A stretch of 64,000 bases of DNA from Conchocele bisecta. Taxonomy: Eukaryota; Mollusca; Bivalvia; Lucinida; Thyasiridae. Under the pieces are notes generated by a model. The model made no database searches. It was not told where the DNA came from and saw only the letters and a list, made by a program, of their open reading frames with translations. The stretch's first letter is position 1; every line of letters starts with the position of its first letter. This document shows positions 42,788-52,030 of this stretch, in pieces. The position numbers and the translations under genes are program-made. The stretch spans positions 6,625,131-6,689,130 of the forward strand of contig CM055275.1 in the NCBI GenBank assembly GCA_029237695.1. Reading direction: 5' to 3'.

Positions 42788-44319
42788 ACAAGAGGGCCAT
42801 GATGGCCCTAATTTGCTCACCTGACTCCATGAACACCAGAGGAGAATATGACATTGAGTTCATATGTGTTCTAAAAAAGTTCTGCTATTGTTAGATGGCG
42901 GTCATCTTGGATTAAGCGATGACTCTCATTTTACCAAATCTGAAAATGCTTCACCCAAGGATTAACTTACTATGAAGTTTGGCCAGCATCGACAATGTCA
43001 TTATGTGGTTCCTGAGAAAAAGACGTTCAAAATCTTGAATAAATGGACCATTTGGCGGCCATCATGGATGACATAATCATCCGATTCCGACAAATATTTC
43101 ACCAGAGCAATCACCTCATTGATACCTTCAATTTGATATATGACATGAGCATATTTGGTAAAAAATAAAATTTGACCCCACGAGCCACGCCCATTTTTGA
43201 CCCCGGGGTCACCATTTTAACACATTTGAAAGAGCATTCTACGTCGATCATTCCCACCAAGTTTCGTCGAAATCCAGCTGGCTGTTCATGAGAAGATTTT
43301 GTAAGAATTTGTGCTATTTTTAGACGGCGGCCATCTTGGATTAGCGACAACCTCGTGTTATAAAATCTGAAAAGGCTTCTAATAAAAGAACGACCTTTTG
43401 ACCTTTCGGCGGCCATCTTGGATGACAAGACCATCCAATTTTGACAAAAAATGTACCAGAGCGATCGCCTCTTTGATACCTTCGATTTGATATGGACATG
43501 ACCATATTCGGTCAAAAATAAAATTTGACCCCACGGGCCACGCCCATTTTTAACCCCGGGGTCACCATTTTAACAACTTTGAAAGAGCATTGTACATTGA
43601 TCATTCCTACCAAGTTTCGTCGAAATCCGGCTGGCTGTTCATGAGAAGAAGATTTTTTAAGAATTTCTGCTATTTTTAGATGGGGGCCATCTTGGATTAG
43701 CGACGACCTCCGTTTTAACAAATCTGAAAAGGCTTCACCCATGGACCATAACTGTGCAGTTTGGCTACCATGGGCCAAGCGGTTCATGTGTAGAAGAATT
43801 TTGAAATCTCTAATAAAAGAACAACCGCTTGACCTTTCGGCGGCCATCTTGGATGACACAACCATCCGATTTCGACAAATAATGCACCAGAGTGATCGCC
43901 TCGTTGATACCTTCGATTTGATATATGACATGACCATATTCGGTCAAAAATAAAATTTGACCCCAATTTGACCACAGGCCACGCCCATTTTTGACCCCGG
44001 GGTCTCCATTTTAACAACTTTGAAAGAGCTTTGTACATCGATCATTCCTACCAAGTTTTGTCGAAATCCGGTTGGCGGTTCTTGAGAAGAAGATTTTTGA
44101 AAAAATTGTGCTATTTTTAGATGGCGGCCATCTTGGATGACGTAATGACGTCATTTTAACAATTTTGTAATCCCCCTACCTAAGGACCATGACCATGAAG
44201 TTTGGTGACTATAGGCCCAATGGTTACCGAGGAGAAGACGTTTGAAAATGTTCACGGACGACGACGGACACATTGCGGTAACAATAGCTCACATGAGCTT
44301 CGCTCAGATGAGCTAAAAA
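42788..44319 (+). mobile_element. Helentron-like element Hel-a
   Basis: 5' ACAAGAGGGCCATGATGGCC (a stem-loop GGGCCATGATGGCCC), then TTGCTCACCTGA; 3' tip GAGCTTCGCTCAGATGAGCT then AAAAA. The 5' GCTCACCTGA is nearly complementary to the 3' TCAGATGAGC. The body is three to four diverged units of about 420 bases with GGCGGCCATCTTGGATGAC and ACGCCCATTTTTGACCCCGG. Minus-strand frames of 134-141 codons here are repeat translations (FRRNLVGMI twice). Confidence 0.6.
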
Positions 44320-44706
44320 TTAATTAAAAAAATCTATTTTAGCCCCCATGTTAAATTCCCATAGGAAAATTGTTTTTTGCGCAATAAAATAAATATTTGA
44401 TGGAATTTCATCAAATAATTTTTTTTGGGGAGGGGGACAGTTTTTTGTTATTGATAAAAAAGTACTTTTAAATATTTGTTAGATTTAATGTTTAAAGGTA
44501 CATGCCCACGCAGTAGGCACAAAATGTTCTTTATAGAAATTAAATAAGTGTATAATTATGTCACTATTCCACCAGTTCTAAAAATTACGAGTGCCCGCTA
44601 TACAAATATAATCATTTATTAATTATCAATTTACTGTTATCGCGCGGCGGTAACAGTCTATTTTGATAATGTGCGGGGACGACGACTTTCACATCACGGC
44701 TTGCGG

Positions 44707-44718
44707 TGCGCATGCGCA
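44707..44718. promoter_or_regulatory. NRF1-type palindrome TGCGCATGCGCA
   Basis: A perfect copy of the palindromic core recognised by NRF1-type factors in animals, 112 bases upstream of the small ORF at 44830 and within element G. The surrounding 100 bases are CpG-rich against an AT-rich background. Use as a promoter is inference. Confidence 0.35.
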
Positions 44719-44829
44719 GTATACTATGCCCGCCATTAGGCTTCCCAATATGTAAACAAGAATATCAACATGTCGAAAACGTCCAGGACGGAACTTGTAT
44801 GAAACGGCGTCGGCCAAAACAAAATCGAA

Positions 44830-45006
44830 ATGTCTGAGGGACAGGCAGTACAGAGAGAGTGGGTGGTTAATATTGGCGACCAGATCACCAAATGGAAAGA
44901 GTTACGTGGAGATTTAGATTTGGACTTGAACAGAGATTTTTCTTCTCAACTTCCGATACTTCACTGCGCATGTCAAAGATGTGATATGATTGAACGTGTC
45001 ACGTGA
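44830..45006 (+). CDS. Small transposon-carried ORF (58 aa), possible first exon
   Basis: ATG to TGA, 58 residues: MSEGQAVQREWVVNIGDQI, then a charged KWKELRGDLDLDLNRDF stretch and HCACQRCD. The CACQRC cluster could be a zinc knuckle remnant. It lies inside element G, between the CpG-rich promoter-like stretch and the Hel-b insertion at 45065, so it may be the N-terminal piece of a longer transposon protein whose remainder is lost. Codon use and amino-acid composition look protein-like. No family assigned. Confidence 0.4.
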   Translation: MSEGQAVQREWVVNIGDQITKWKELRGDLDLDLNRDFSSQLPILHCACQRCDMIERVT

Positions 45007-45195
45007 CGCGTGTTGGTAAAAATAGCACGAGGTCGGAAAATACCCTTTCTGGTCGCGGCATATAACAAGAGCTGTAGGAGAACAGCATAGCTCGACTACG
45101 AGGGTTGTCGATGTACACATAGCTTGACAAAGAAGGTGGCTGCGGCCTGCATAAAAACCTTAACCAAGGTTGACTAAAAACATTAACCAAGGGAA

Positions 45196-45965
45196 ACTAG
45201 AAATGTGGCCTGTCGGCACACGAATACCCCCACTGGCAGCCAAAGAAACAGAGGCATTTTTGATTATAAGCCATTTACCCGAGCGTTAAGGTTTCAAACG
45301 CATCAAGTCTGTGACCTTGACCCTGGGCATAGTGTGATAATCCATGCATCGGTGTAGAAGATATAGAGCGGAAGGGAATTTCAATAGGTTTGACCTTTGA
45401 CCTTCAACTATGACCTTGACCTTGGACGTAGGTGCGTGGTTATTGATCGAGACACACCTTCTCATCCTGAGAAACATTTGTGCCAAGGCATTTGATAATC
45501 CATGCATCGGTGTAGAAGATATAGAGCGGAAGGGAATTTCAATAGGTTTGACCTTTGACCTTCAACTGTGACCTTGACCTTGGACGTAGGTGCGTGGTTA
45601 TTGATTGTGACACACCTTCTCATCATGAGAAACATTTGTGCCAAGCCATTTGATAATCCATGCATCGGTGTAGAAGATATAGAGCGGAAGGGAATTTCAA
45701 TAGGTTTGACCTTTGACCTTCTACTGTGACCTTGGACGTAGGTGCGTGGTTAGCAATTTGATAATCCATGCAGCGGTGTAGAAGATATAGAGCGGAAGGG
45801 AATTTCAATAGGTTTGACCTTTGACCTTCAACTGTGACCTTGACCTTGGACGTAGGTGCGTGGTTATTGATCGCGACACACCTTCTCATCATGAGAAACA
45901 TTTGTGCCAAGCCATTTGATAATCCATGCATCGGTGTAGAAGATATAGAACGTAGGTGCGTGGTT
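45196..45965 (+). repeat. Hel-c fragment: about 160 bp tandem array
   Basis: Starts ACTAGAAATGTGGCCTGTCG, the 5' end of Hel-c (compare 53709), and continues with four units of ATCCATGCATCGGTGTAGAA, GGGAATTTCAATAGGTTTGA, CTTGGACGTAGGTGCGTGG. It lacks the Hel-c 3' tip. Minus-strand frames (MHGLSN type) are repeat translations. Confidence 0.8.
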
Positions 45966-45989
45966 TTCCAAGTATGGTTGCTGTAGGCC

Positions 45990-47500
45990 CAGGAGTATTC
46001 CATATACAAGCTTGAGTAAAAACCGTAACCAAGGGGAGATAACTAAGTAATCCAAGGATAAAAGTAGGTCAAGGTCAAATATAGGTCAGGGATTATTGAT
46101 GCACATCACTAGGAGATGAAGTTGTCCAAGTGTGGTTGATGTAGGCCCAGAAGTATTCCATATACAAGCCAAGTAATTCAAGGTTAAATGTAGGTGAAGG
46201 TAAAATAAAGGTCAGGGGTTATTGATGTACATCCCTATGAGAAAAAGTTCTCCAAGTATGGTGTCTGTATGCACAATAGTATTCCATCTACAAGCTTGAA
46301 TAAAAACCTTAACCAAGGGGAATTAAGTAAGTAATTTAAGGTTAAATGTAGGTCAAGGTCAAATATAGGTCAGGGGTTGTTGATGTACATCACTAGGAGA
46401 TGAAGTTGTCCAAGTATGGTTTGTGTAGGGCCATGAGTATTCCATCTACAAGCTTGACTAAAAACCTTAACCAAAGAGAATTAAGTAAGTAATTCAAGAG
46501 GAAATGTAGGTCAAGGTCAAATATAGATCAGGGGTTATTGATGTACATCACTATGAGAAAAGTTTGTCCAATTATGGTGTGTGTATGCACAATAGTATTC
46601 CATGTACAAGCTTGAGTAAAAAGCTTAACCAAGGTCGAGTAAAAACCTTAACCAATGGGAATTAAGTAAGTAATTCAAGGTTAAATGTAGGTCAAGGTCA
46701 AATACAGGTCAGGGGTTGTTGATGTACATCACTAGGAGATGAAGTTGTCCAAGTATGGCTGGTGTAGGGCCAGGAGTATTCCATCTACAAGCTTGACTAA
46801 AAACGTTAACCAAAGGGAATTAAGTAAGTAATTCAAGAGGAAATGTAGGTCAAGGTCAAATATAGATCAGGGGTTGTTGATGTACATCACTAGGAGATGA
46901 AGTTGTCCAAGTATGGTGGGTGTAGGGCAGTAGTATTCCATATAGAAGGTTGACTAAAAACCTTAACCAAAAGGAATTAAGTAAGTAATTGAAGAGGAAA
47001 TGTAGGTCAAGGTCAAATATAGATCAGGGGTTATTGATGTACATACCTATGAGAAAAGGTTGTCGAAGTATGGTGTCTGGATGCACAATAGTATTCAATG
47101 TACAAGCTTGAAAAAAAACCTTAACCAAGGTTGACTAAAAACCTTAACCAAGGGGAATTAAGTAAGTAATTCAAGAGGAAATGTAGGTCAAGGTCAAATA
47201 TAGATCAGGGGTTATTGATGTGCATCACTAGGAGATGAAGTTGTCCAAGTATGGTGGGTGTAGGGCCAGTAGTATTGCATATACAAACTTGACTAAAAAC
47301 CTTAACCAAGGTTGACTAAAAACCTTAACCAAGGGGAATTAACCAAGTAATTCAAGAGGAAATGTAGGTCAAGGTCAAATATAGATCAGGGGTTATTGAT
47401 GTACATCACTAGGAGATGAAGTTGTCCAAGTATGGTGGGTGTAGGGCCAGTAGTATTCCATATACAAGCTTGACTAAAAACCTTAACCAAGGCGTGACGG
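45990..47500 (+). repeat. About 175 bp tandem array in Hel-b
   Basis: Eight or so units of GTTGTCCAAGTATGGT, GTAGGGCCAGTAGTATTCCA, AAGCTTGACTAAAAACCTTA, TGTAGGTCAAGGTCAAATAT, GGGGTTATTGATGTACATC. Two unit subtypes alternate (GTGTAGGGCC versus GTATGCACAATAG). Confidence 0.85.
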
Positions 47501-47742
47501 TGACGCCGACGTGACAACATAAGCTCTACTTATTCTTCGAATAGTCGAGCTAAAAAGCGATTTAACACCAATTAACACGCGCCGTAAATAAAAATAACTC
47601 GTCAGTGGGTACACAAATGGCTGATATAAGGCATGACAGAAAATGAAAAGTAGTAGTACAGTGTATCCTGCTGCGTGGGCATGTACCTTTAATAGCCAAA
47701 AGTTTGTCGGCAGCAAAACGTGGAACAGACAGTAATTGGATC

Positions 47743-48043
47743 TATGCTGCTAATGAGAAAAGTGATAGCACAATTTGAACGAATAATATAACAAATATAA
47801 TTTATTAGAAAACCTCTATAACCTGATTGAAGTATTGGTGTGTAAAGGTCTACCAACAGCTAAGATCATTTAAGGCCAGGCCAACAGGTTCTACCTAATT
47901 TGAAGGGCTAGCTTGAACGCTGAAAAATTATCTACAGAAACCGTGATATTTTCTGCAAATGACTTTGCAAGTTGACAAAATTTGTTCTGAAAATGTCATC
48001 AACTTTCAACGTCATTTACAGAAAACGTCGTAAACTTTGTAAC
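47743..48043. other. Residual intron between nested F element and exon 2
   Basis: Includes an S-repeat fragment (CTACCAACAGCTAAGATC, 47852) and a block CAACTTTCAACGTCATTTACAG (48000-48022) that also occurs near 30345 and 25950. No coding content. Confidence 0.5.
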
Positions 48044-48194
48044 CTGCGCAGTAGTTGAGGAATTGTTTCTGCAGCTCATCGCGTTGGTCAAGGAAGCCGG
48101 TTCCGCGGTTAGAGCCGAGGTGGTCAGCTGTGCCGTCGGAGACATTGGCCGTGATAACCACCGACTCCTCACCCGAGTCTGCCAACTGTTGCAG
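48044..48194 (-). CDS. Zinc-finger gene exon 2 (model)
   Basis: 151 bases, GC-rich. Minus strand: acceptor GTTTTTGCAG|CTGCAACAG at 48196-48195 and donor GCGCAG|GTTACA at 48043. It encodes LQQLADSGEESVVITANVSD, then GTADHLGSNRGTGFLDQRDE and LQKQFLNYCA, with no stop until 32 bases past the donor, inside repeat sequence. Entry phase 0 fits exon 1 and exit phase 1 fits exon 3. Acidic and polar; the LQKQFLNYC end could be helical. No domain recognised. A foldback inserted 34 bases upstream of the acceptor side. Confidence 0.65.
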
Positions 48195-48228
48195 CTGCAA
48201 AAACAAAACATGGCAGTGTCTGCGATCA

Positions 48229-48509
48229 CAGGTTCAAGTAACGGACCGAGGTATATAAATACATTAAATATGCCTACAAGCGTCCATAAATGAAAAAAAA
48301 ATAAGATAAAAATGTTGTTACTCCCTCTATAACACTTAAGTGCATAAAATGCAAAAACATAAGCTAAAAACAATTTTGTTACTCCCTCTATAACACTTAA
48401 GTGTTATAGAGGGAGTAACAAAATTATTTTTAGCTTATTTATTTTCATTTATGGATACTTTTAGGCATATTTAATGTATTTATAGACCTCGGTCCGTTAC
48501 TTCAACCTG
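48229..48509. mobile_element. Foldback CAGGTTSAAGTAACGG with 12-base flanking duplication
   Basis: Inverted ends CAGGTTCAAGTAACGGACCG and complement, about 90-base arms including ATAAATACATTAAATATGCC and TTACTCCCTCTATAACACTT. Flanks TGTCTGCGATCA (48217-48228) and TGTCTGCGATGA (48510-48521) match in 11 of 12. A fragment with ATAAATACATTAAATATGCC also occurs at 23390. Confidence 0.75.
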
Positions 48510-48594
48510 TGTCTGCGATGACATGTTCAATCAGTGTTTTATGTATCATTTTGAATTGATCTCTTCTGAAACTAGATGGCCGAGGCTTTGATTT

Positions 48595-48760
48595 AGGGGA
48601 CGGGGACAAGTAATACCGGTAGGATTATTCTTATAAGAGGTATAACCAGATTAAACTCTCACATACAAGAAGGCCAAAGACGTACCGGAGGGATAAACTA
48701 GGTCACCGGTCGGGATTCCAGTAAGGATGAATCCCGATCGTTAAAGACATACCCACAAAC
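48595..48760 (+). repeat. SINE-like repeat S, S1, 3' part only
   Basis: GGGGACAAGTAATACCGGTA to GGATGAATCCCGATCGTTAA. Head missing. Confidence 0.55.
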
Positions 48761-48808
48761 AACAGGGCTCCAGATAAGGTGAGTATTTGCATATTTTACA
48801 CACATATT

Positions 48809-48982
48809 CAGGGATTCCGCTGGCGATCACCACTTTCGCAATTGGCGATAAAAATAAACAATTGGTGATAAAAAATTACAATTTTCGGGATTTTTTTTTT
48901 TTTCGAAAATTATAATTTTTTATCGCCAATTGTTTTATTTTTTTTGAAGTGGCGATTTTATTTTCCCCAGCGGAATCCCTGC
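48809..48982. mobile_element. Foldback family L, copy 3
   Basis: CAGGGATTCCGCTGGCGATC to CAGCGGAATCCCTG, flanked on both sides by CATATT. Confidence 0.8.
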
Positions 48983-49277
48983 ATATTTTAGCTAAAATAA
49001 GCACTGATTATCAAAAGTGGGAGTACAAAATATTCACACCAATGTGAAAATATGCATCGATTTTCAAATTGCGTAGTGAAAATATTGCAATAAAGTTGAA
49101 ATTTACTTACTTGAGCTGCAAAAAGTAAACAGTAAGAAGTGATTTTTTAAATGTGTTTTTTTATCATTTGTTCCCTATTAAATCAATAATACAGATGTAA
49201 AAGTAAAATACACATTGAATTTAAAATCTGGGGAAAAATATCCGGCAAGGCTCATGAATTTCTTTATTTCTCATCAG

Positions 49278-49356
49278 AAGTATATGGTGTGACCACTCAT
49301 TTGAACCGTCTCGCCGAGACGGTTCAAATGAGTGGTCACAACATATACTTTGGTTG
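49278..49356. repeat. Hairpin E, complete
   Basis: AGTATATGGTGTGACCACTC / complement; centre CCGTCTCGCCGAGACGG is a perfect palindrome. Confidence 0.75.
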
Positions 49357-49372
49357 AGAAATAAGGAAAATA

Positions 49373-49640
49373 GATAGAGAACAGTAGGTTAGTGCCGTGA
49401 ATGGGAAAAATATCTGCCGCGCCAGATATTTTTCCCATTCACGGCACTAACCTACTATTCTATTTATCCCGTCAACACCTACACATAGCTTTAAAATGCA
49501 AAAAAAATAAACCCAGCCGCACCCTCAAAATCGGAGAATCGACTACGACAACCGCACGTATTCATACGCAGTGATTAGGTCATATTGACAGGATATCAAA
49601 AATGTTTCACGGCACATACGCAGTGTTGACTGGATAAAAT
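49373..49640. mobile_element. Composite foldback, family D, copy 4 (short hairpin)
   Basis: The hairpin apex is reduced to ATCTGCCGCGCCAGAT; the GGAAACGGGATG arms are deleted. The TIR unit is present to GTGTTGACTGGATA. Confidence 0.7.
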
Positions 49641-49707
49641 ACTGTTTAGATACAAAACTTATCTGGAGCTCTGAAACAAGCACCATTTTATTTTTGGTCG
49701 CACTTAC

Positions 49708-49797
49708 CAGGGATGTAATCTGAAACTTAATAACGAATTTCAAGGCCTCACAAAACTCCGGGCTCTTTTTAAGTACGCCATCTCGTTTCTTGTACAT
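49708..49797 (-). CDS. Zinc-finger gene exon 1 coding part (model)
   Basis: Thirty codons from ATG 49797 to a consensus donor CCCTG|GTAAGT at 49707. Peptide MYKKRDGVLKKSPEFCEALK then FVIKFQITSL. An in-frame TAA lies 15 bases before the ATG, so this ATG (context GAAATGT) is the only start in this exon. A possible acceptor ATTACAG at 49876-49874 would make 49873-49798 a 5' UTR segment. The frame past the donor stays open for 55 codons but runs into a MITE. Exit phase 0 matches exon 2. The peptide is basic and helix-prone; no family assigned. The promoter was not identified. Confidence 0.6.
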
Positions 49798-49914
49798 TTC
49801 GTGGCTACATTACACCGTCCGTGGCACAACAGTGGACGTCAACATGTAGATGTAGGTGGTACGTGGAGGCAGCCTGTAATAAATAGTTTTAAATGTGTCA
49901 TTGAAAAACACTAA

Positions 49915-50316
49915 CAAGGTGCATGATCACGTGATTACAACAACAATGGCTGAAAGTGTTGAAAAAGTAAGTACATGTATTATTTTATATTTTCCTTAAT
50001 AGGCGACGGATTTTGATGAAATATGCATCTTTATGGGCTGCATTTTGTGGTCCCGTGATTTCGGCACATACTTACGTCGTTTTTGAGATGAATTGATTTC
50101 CGTGTCAGATCGATTCTTCGCAAAAACGACAGAAGTTTGGGCCAAAGTATTGAGACCACCAAATGCAGCTTAACAAGACACGTTTGATGCGCCATACTTC
50201 ATAAAAATATGTTACATAATAAGGACAAAATAAAAGACTACGTACTTTGAATAGGAGAGCGTCTGGAACTTTCAGTACTGGTTGTTGTTGTTGTAACCAC
50301 GTGATCATACACCTTG
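49915..50316. mobile_element. TIR MITE, family H, copy 3
   Basis: CAAGGTGCATGATCACGTGA at left, ACGTGATCATACACCTTG at right. The internal palindrome is reduced relative to copy 1. It lies just upstream (minus strand) of the possible 5' UTR acceptor at 49874. Confidence 0.75.
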
Positions 50317-50377
50317 ACTAACAGTGTCCCAGGATCCGAGGGTCCCTGTTTTGTGGGAGGAACACCTGAAAGCTCTG

Positions 50378-50885
50378 TAGCCTATTTCACCAACATTGCA
50401 AAGTATACTTTTCTAGCAAAGTATACTTTGAGGGAGTAATTGCTTATTTTTCCCGAAATGCATTATTTCATATAGAACTAACCACTTCATATATTTCATT
50501 ATTAAAAGTATGCAGAATTATTAAACTGAATTTATTATCACAGCCAAAATGATAATATAATAAATTCAGTATAATAACCAGATGGCCGCGGCCCGCATGT
50601 CGAGCCCGCCGAGGCATTTGACCTTGACCTTGGGCACACGGGCCGCATGAGTGGGACACAGCATGAATATATGGATGATGACTAATAAGCATATGAAGTT
50701 TCAAGTCAATGTGACTTAGTACTGCAAAGATATAAGGTATTTAAAAACTTAAACGCAGATTTCGGACGGACGGACGCACGTACGGACACCCGGACGTCAT
50801 TGTGATCACTATGTCTCGCTTTCCGCAAGCGGGCTCGAAAAAAAATAAAAAATTTATCCTTAAATTGAAATTCTCCCTCAAAGAT
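50378..50885. mobile_element. Family B, copy 6, split by Hel-d
   Basis: TAGCCTATTTCACCAACATT to CAGTATAATA (50378-50577), then AATTTATCCTTAAATTG to CTCCCTCAAAG (50843-50885) after the insertion. The right outer end is missing. Confidence 0.75.
50578..50842 (+). mobile_element. Hel-d, short copy, inside family B
   Basis: ACCAGATGGCCGCGGCCCGC to CTTTCCGCAAGCGGGCTCG then A-run. Comparison with intact B copies shows an insertion at ATAATA|AAAATT with no obvious target duplication. Confidence 0.65.
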
Positions 50886-50993
50886 AGCCCCATTCATTAT
50901 ATTGTCACGATCACAGAAGATAGCCCCATTCATTATATTGTCACAATCACAGAAGCTCTATTTCCAGGACGAAAAGTTAGTGACAAACCCTAA

Positions 50994-51256
50994 ACAAGAG
51001 TTGTCAGAGGACAACGAAGCGCGCCCGGTGGCAGCAAAAGAACCGAGGGCACATTTGAACGTGGATTTGCCACAGCGCAGTAGAGGACCCTTGGAGCAAT
51101 GCGTGTGTGACATATGAAGCAAATCCAAACAAGGAAACAGAAAATATAGGCCATTATAACTTTTGAAGACAGACAGACAGATGGACAGACAGACGGACGC
51201 CTACGACGTCGTGGGTATGCCATAAGCACTTCTTCCTTTGGAAGGCGCGCTAAAAA
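50994..51256 (+). mobile_element. Helentron-like element Hel-e (compact)
   Basis: The clearest example of the shared layout: 5' ACAAGAGTTGTCAGAGGACA (stem GTTGTC/GACAAC), then AGCGCGCC; a body with GTGGATTTGCCACAGCGCAG and a CAGACAGACAGATGGACAG run; 3' tip CTTCCTTTGGAAGGCGCGCT then AAAAA. The 5' AGCGCGCC is complementary to the 3' GGCGCGCT. 263 bases. A 39-base direct duplication (GATAGCCCCATTCATTATAT) precedes it at 50884-50955. Confidence 0.6.
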
Positions 51257-51364
51257 TAAGTCGTCAAATCATTAGATCCGAAATTAATCATGTAAAATGT
51301 GTCCAGCATATCCCTATCAGTAAAATAAATCCATTAACCGTGTAGGTTATAATACAGCAAGACA

Positions 51365-51540
51365 TATTATAGGAATGAATGGCATTGTTGTGGAATTTAT
51401 CGGGGCATAAACTTGGAAAAGTCGCGGGAATACTGGACGAAGGCCGGAAGGCCTCGTCCAGTATTCCCGCGACTCTTCCAAGTTTATATCCCCGATAAAT
51501 TCCACAACAATGCCATTCATTCCTTATAATTCCAGCATTT
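51365..51540 (+). mobile_element. Family A, hairpin part only
   Basis: ATTATAGGAATGAATGGC to CTTATAATTCCAGCATTT. The unique tail is replaced by a family G left end (TTTAAAGGTGCATGCCC). Confidence 0.75.
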
Positions 51541-51670
51541 AAAGGTGCATGCCCACCGTGTAGGTTATAATACAGCGAGACATATTGTTTTGTATATTCT
51601 GTAGATATGAAATTTCAACTGCAATCCATTAAAGGTGCATGCCCACCGTGTAGGTTATAATACAGCAAGA
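51537..51670 (+). repeat. Two family G left ends in tandem
   Basis: TTAAAGGTGCATGCCCACCG occurs at 51539 and 51627 with the same continuation TGTAGGTTATAATACAGC, which is also found at 51341. Local duplication dragged the family A copies along. Confidence 0.65.
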
Positions 51671-51673
51671 CAT

Positions 51674-52030
51674 ATTATAGGAATGAATGGCATTGTTGTG
51701 GAATTTATCGGGGTATAAACTTGGAAAAGTCGCGGGATACTGGACGAAGGCCGGAAGGCCTCGTCCAGTATTCCCGCGACTTTTCCAAGTTTATATCCCC
51801 GATAAATTCCACAACAATGCCATTCATTCCTTAAAATTCCAGCACTGGAAATAAATTCATCAAGAAAATATGTTTATTTTCCGTTTTCTTAAGAATTATT
51901 TTAACTGCGCCTGACGGTTACGGAAAGTAGTTCAGCATGGGAGTTTACTGGGATATAAATTTTGCACAGACTTGCTACAAACCAATCAAATGTTAGGGAA
52001 TTGTGTAAATAGTTTTGTGCTGGAATTATT
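51674..52030 (+). mobile_element. Family A, copy 5 (complete)
   Basis: TTATAGGAATGAATGGC to GTGCTGGAATTATT. It shares the GGCATTGTTGTGG variant with the 51365 copy, so these two arose by local duplication. Confidence 0.8.

Larger units (their letters stand above)
45065..47556 (+). mobile_element. Helentron-like element Hel-b with internal arrays
   Basis: 5' ACAAGAGCTGTAGGAGAACA (stem GCTGT/ACAGC), then AGCTCGACTA; 3' tip TATTCTTCGAATAGTCGAGC then TAAAAA. The 5' AGCTCGACTA is exactly complementary to the 3' TAGTCGAGCT. It contains a Hel-c fragment (45196-45965) and a 175 bp array. Confidence 0.65.
44493..47690 (+). mobile_element. piggyBac-like element G, TTAA target, interrupted by Hel-b
   Basis: Inverted ends AGGTACATGCCCACGCAG (left) and its complement (right), directly flanked by TTAA on both sides (44489-44492 and 47691-47694). 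The unoccupied target, GTTTAACAGCC, is visible in the F copy at 28998. TTAA targeting is typical of piggyBac-type elements. Without Hel-b it is about 700 bases. It holds a small ORF (44830) and a CpG-rich stretch. Further left ends at TTAA: 30473, 51537, 51625, 52517. Confidence 0.65.
42477..47734. mobile_element. Foldback family F, copy 2, enlarged by nested insertions
   Basis: TACTGTCTGTTCCACATTTT at left and AAACGTGGAACAGACAGTA at right, flanked by ATTGGACC (42469-42476) and ATTGGATC (47735-47742), an 8-base target duplication with one mismatch. Without insertions it would be about 500 bases like the 28554 copy. It contains Hel-a (42788-44319) and element G (44493-47690). An 8-bp duplication is typical of hAT-type transposition. 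Confidence 0.7.
48764..49673. mobile_element. MITE family M, copy 4, with nested L, E and D
   Basis: AGGGCTCCAGATAAG at left, CTTATCTGGAGCTCTG at right. Interior subtype as at 26137 (CACCAATGTGAAAATATGC). It contains L (48809-48982), hairpin E (49278-49356) and D (49373-49640). Its right end is 34 bases from the exon 1 donor. Confidence 0.7.

Noticed and set aside
43111..43937. Minus-strand frames of 134 and 141 codons with a shared FRRNLVGMI segment
   Set aside because: They are the same DNA repeat unit of Hel-a translated twice; no start context, splice signal or domain.
43100..44280. A host gene suggested by the GGCGGCCATCTTGGATGAC repeats
   Set aside because: The motif looks Kozak- or promoter-like, but it is a repeated part of the Hel-a body.
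45286..46009. Frames with repeated MHGLSN / NNHAPTSKVKVTVEGQ segments
   Set aside because: Translation of the Hel-c 160 bp array; the same frames recur in the array at 53.9-54.4 kb.
47999..48373. 124-codon minus-strand frame (MFLAYVFAF start) over exon 2
   Set aside because: It is a different frame from the one that fits both splice sites, and its N-terminal half is foldback transposon sequence.
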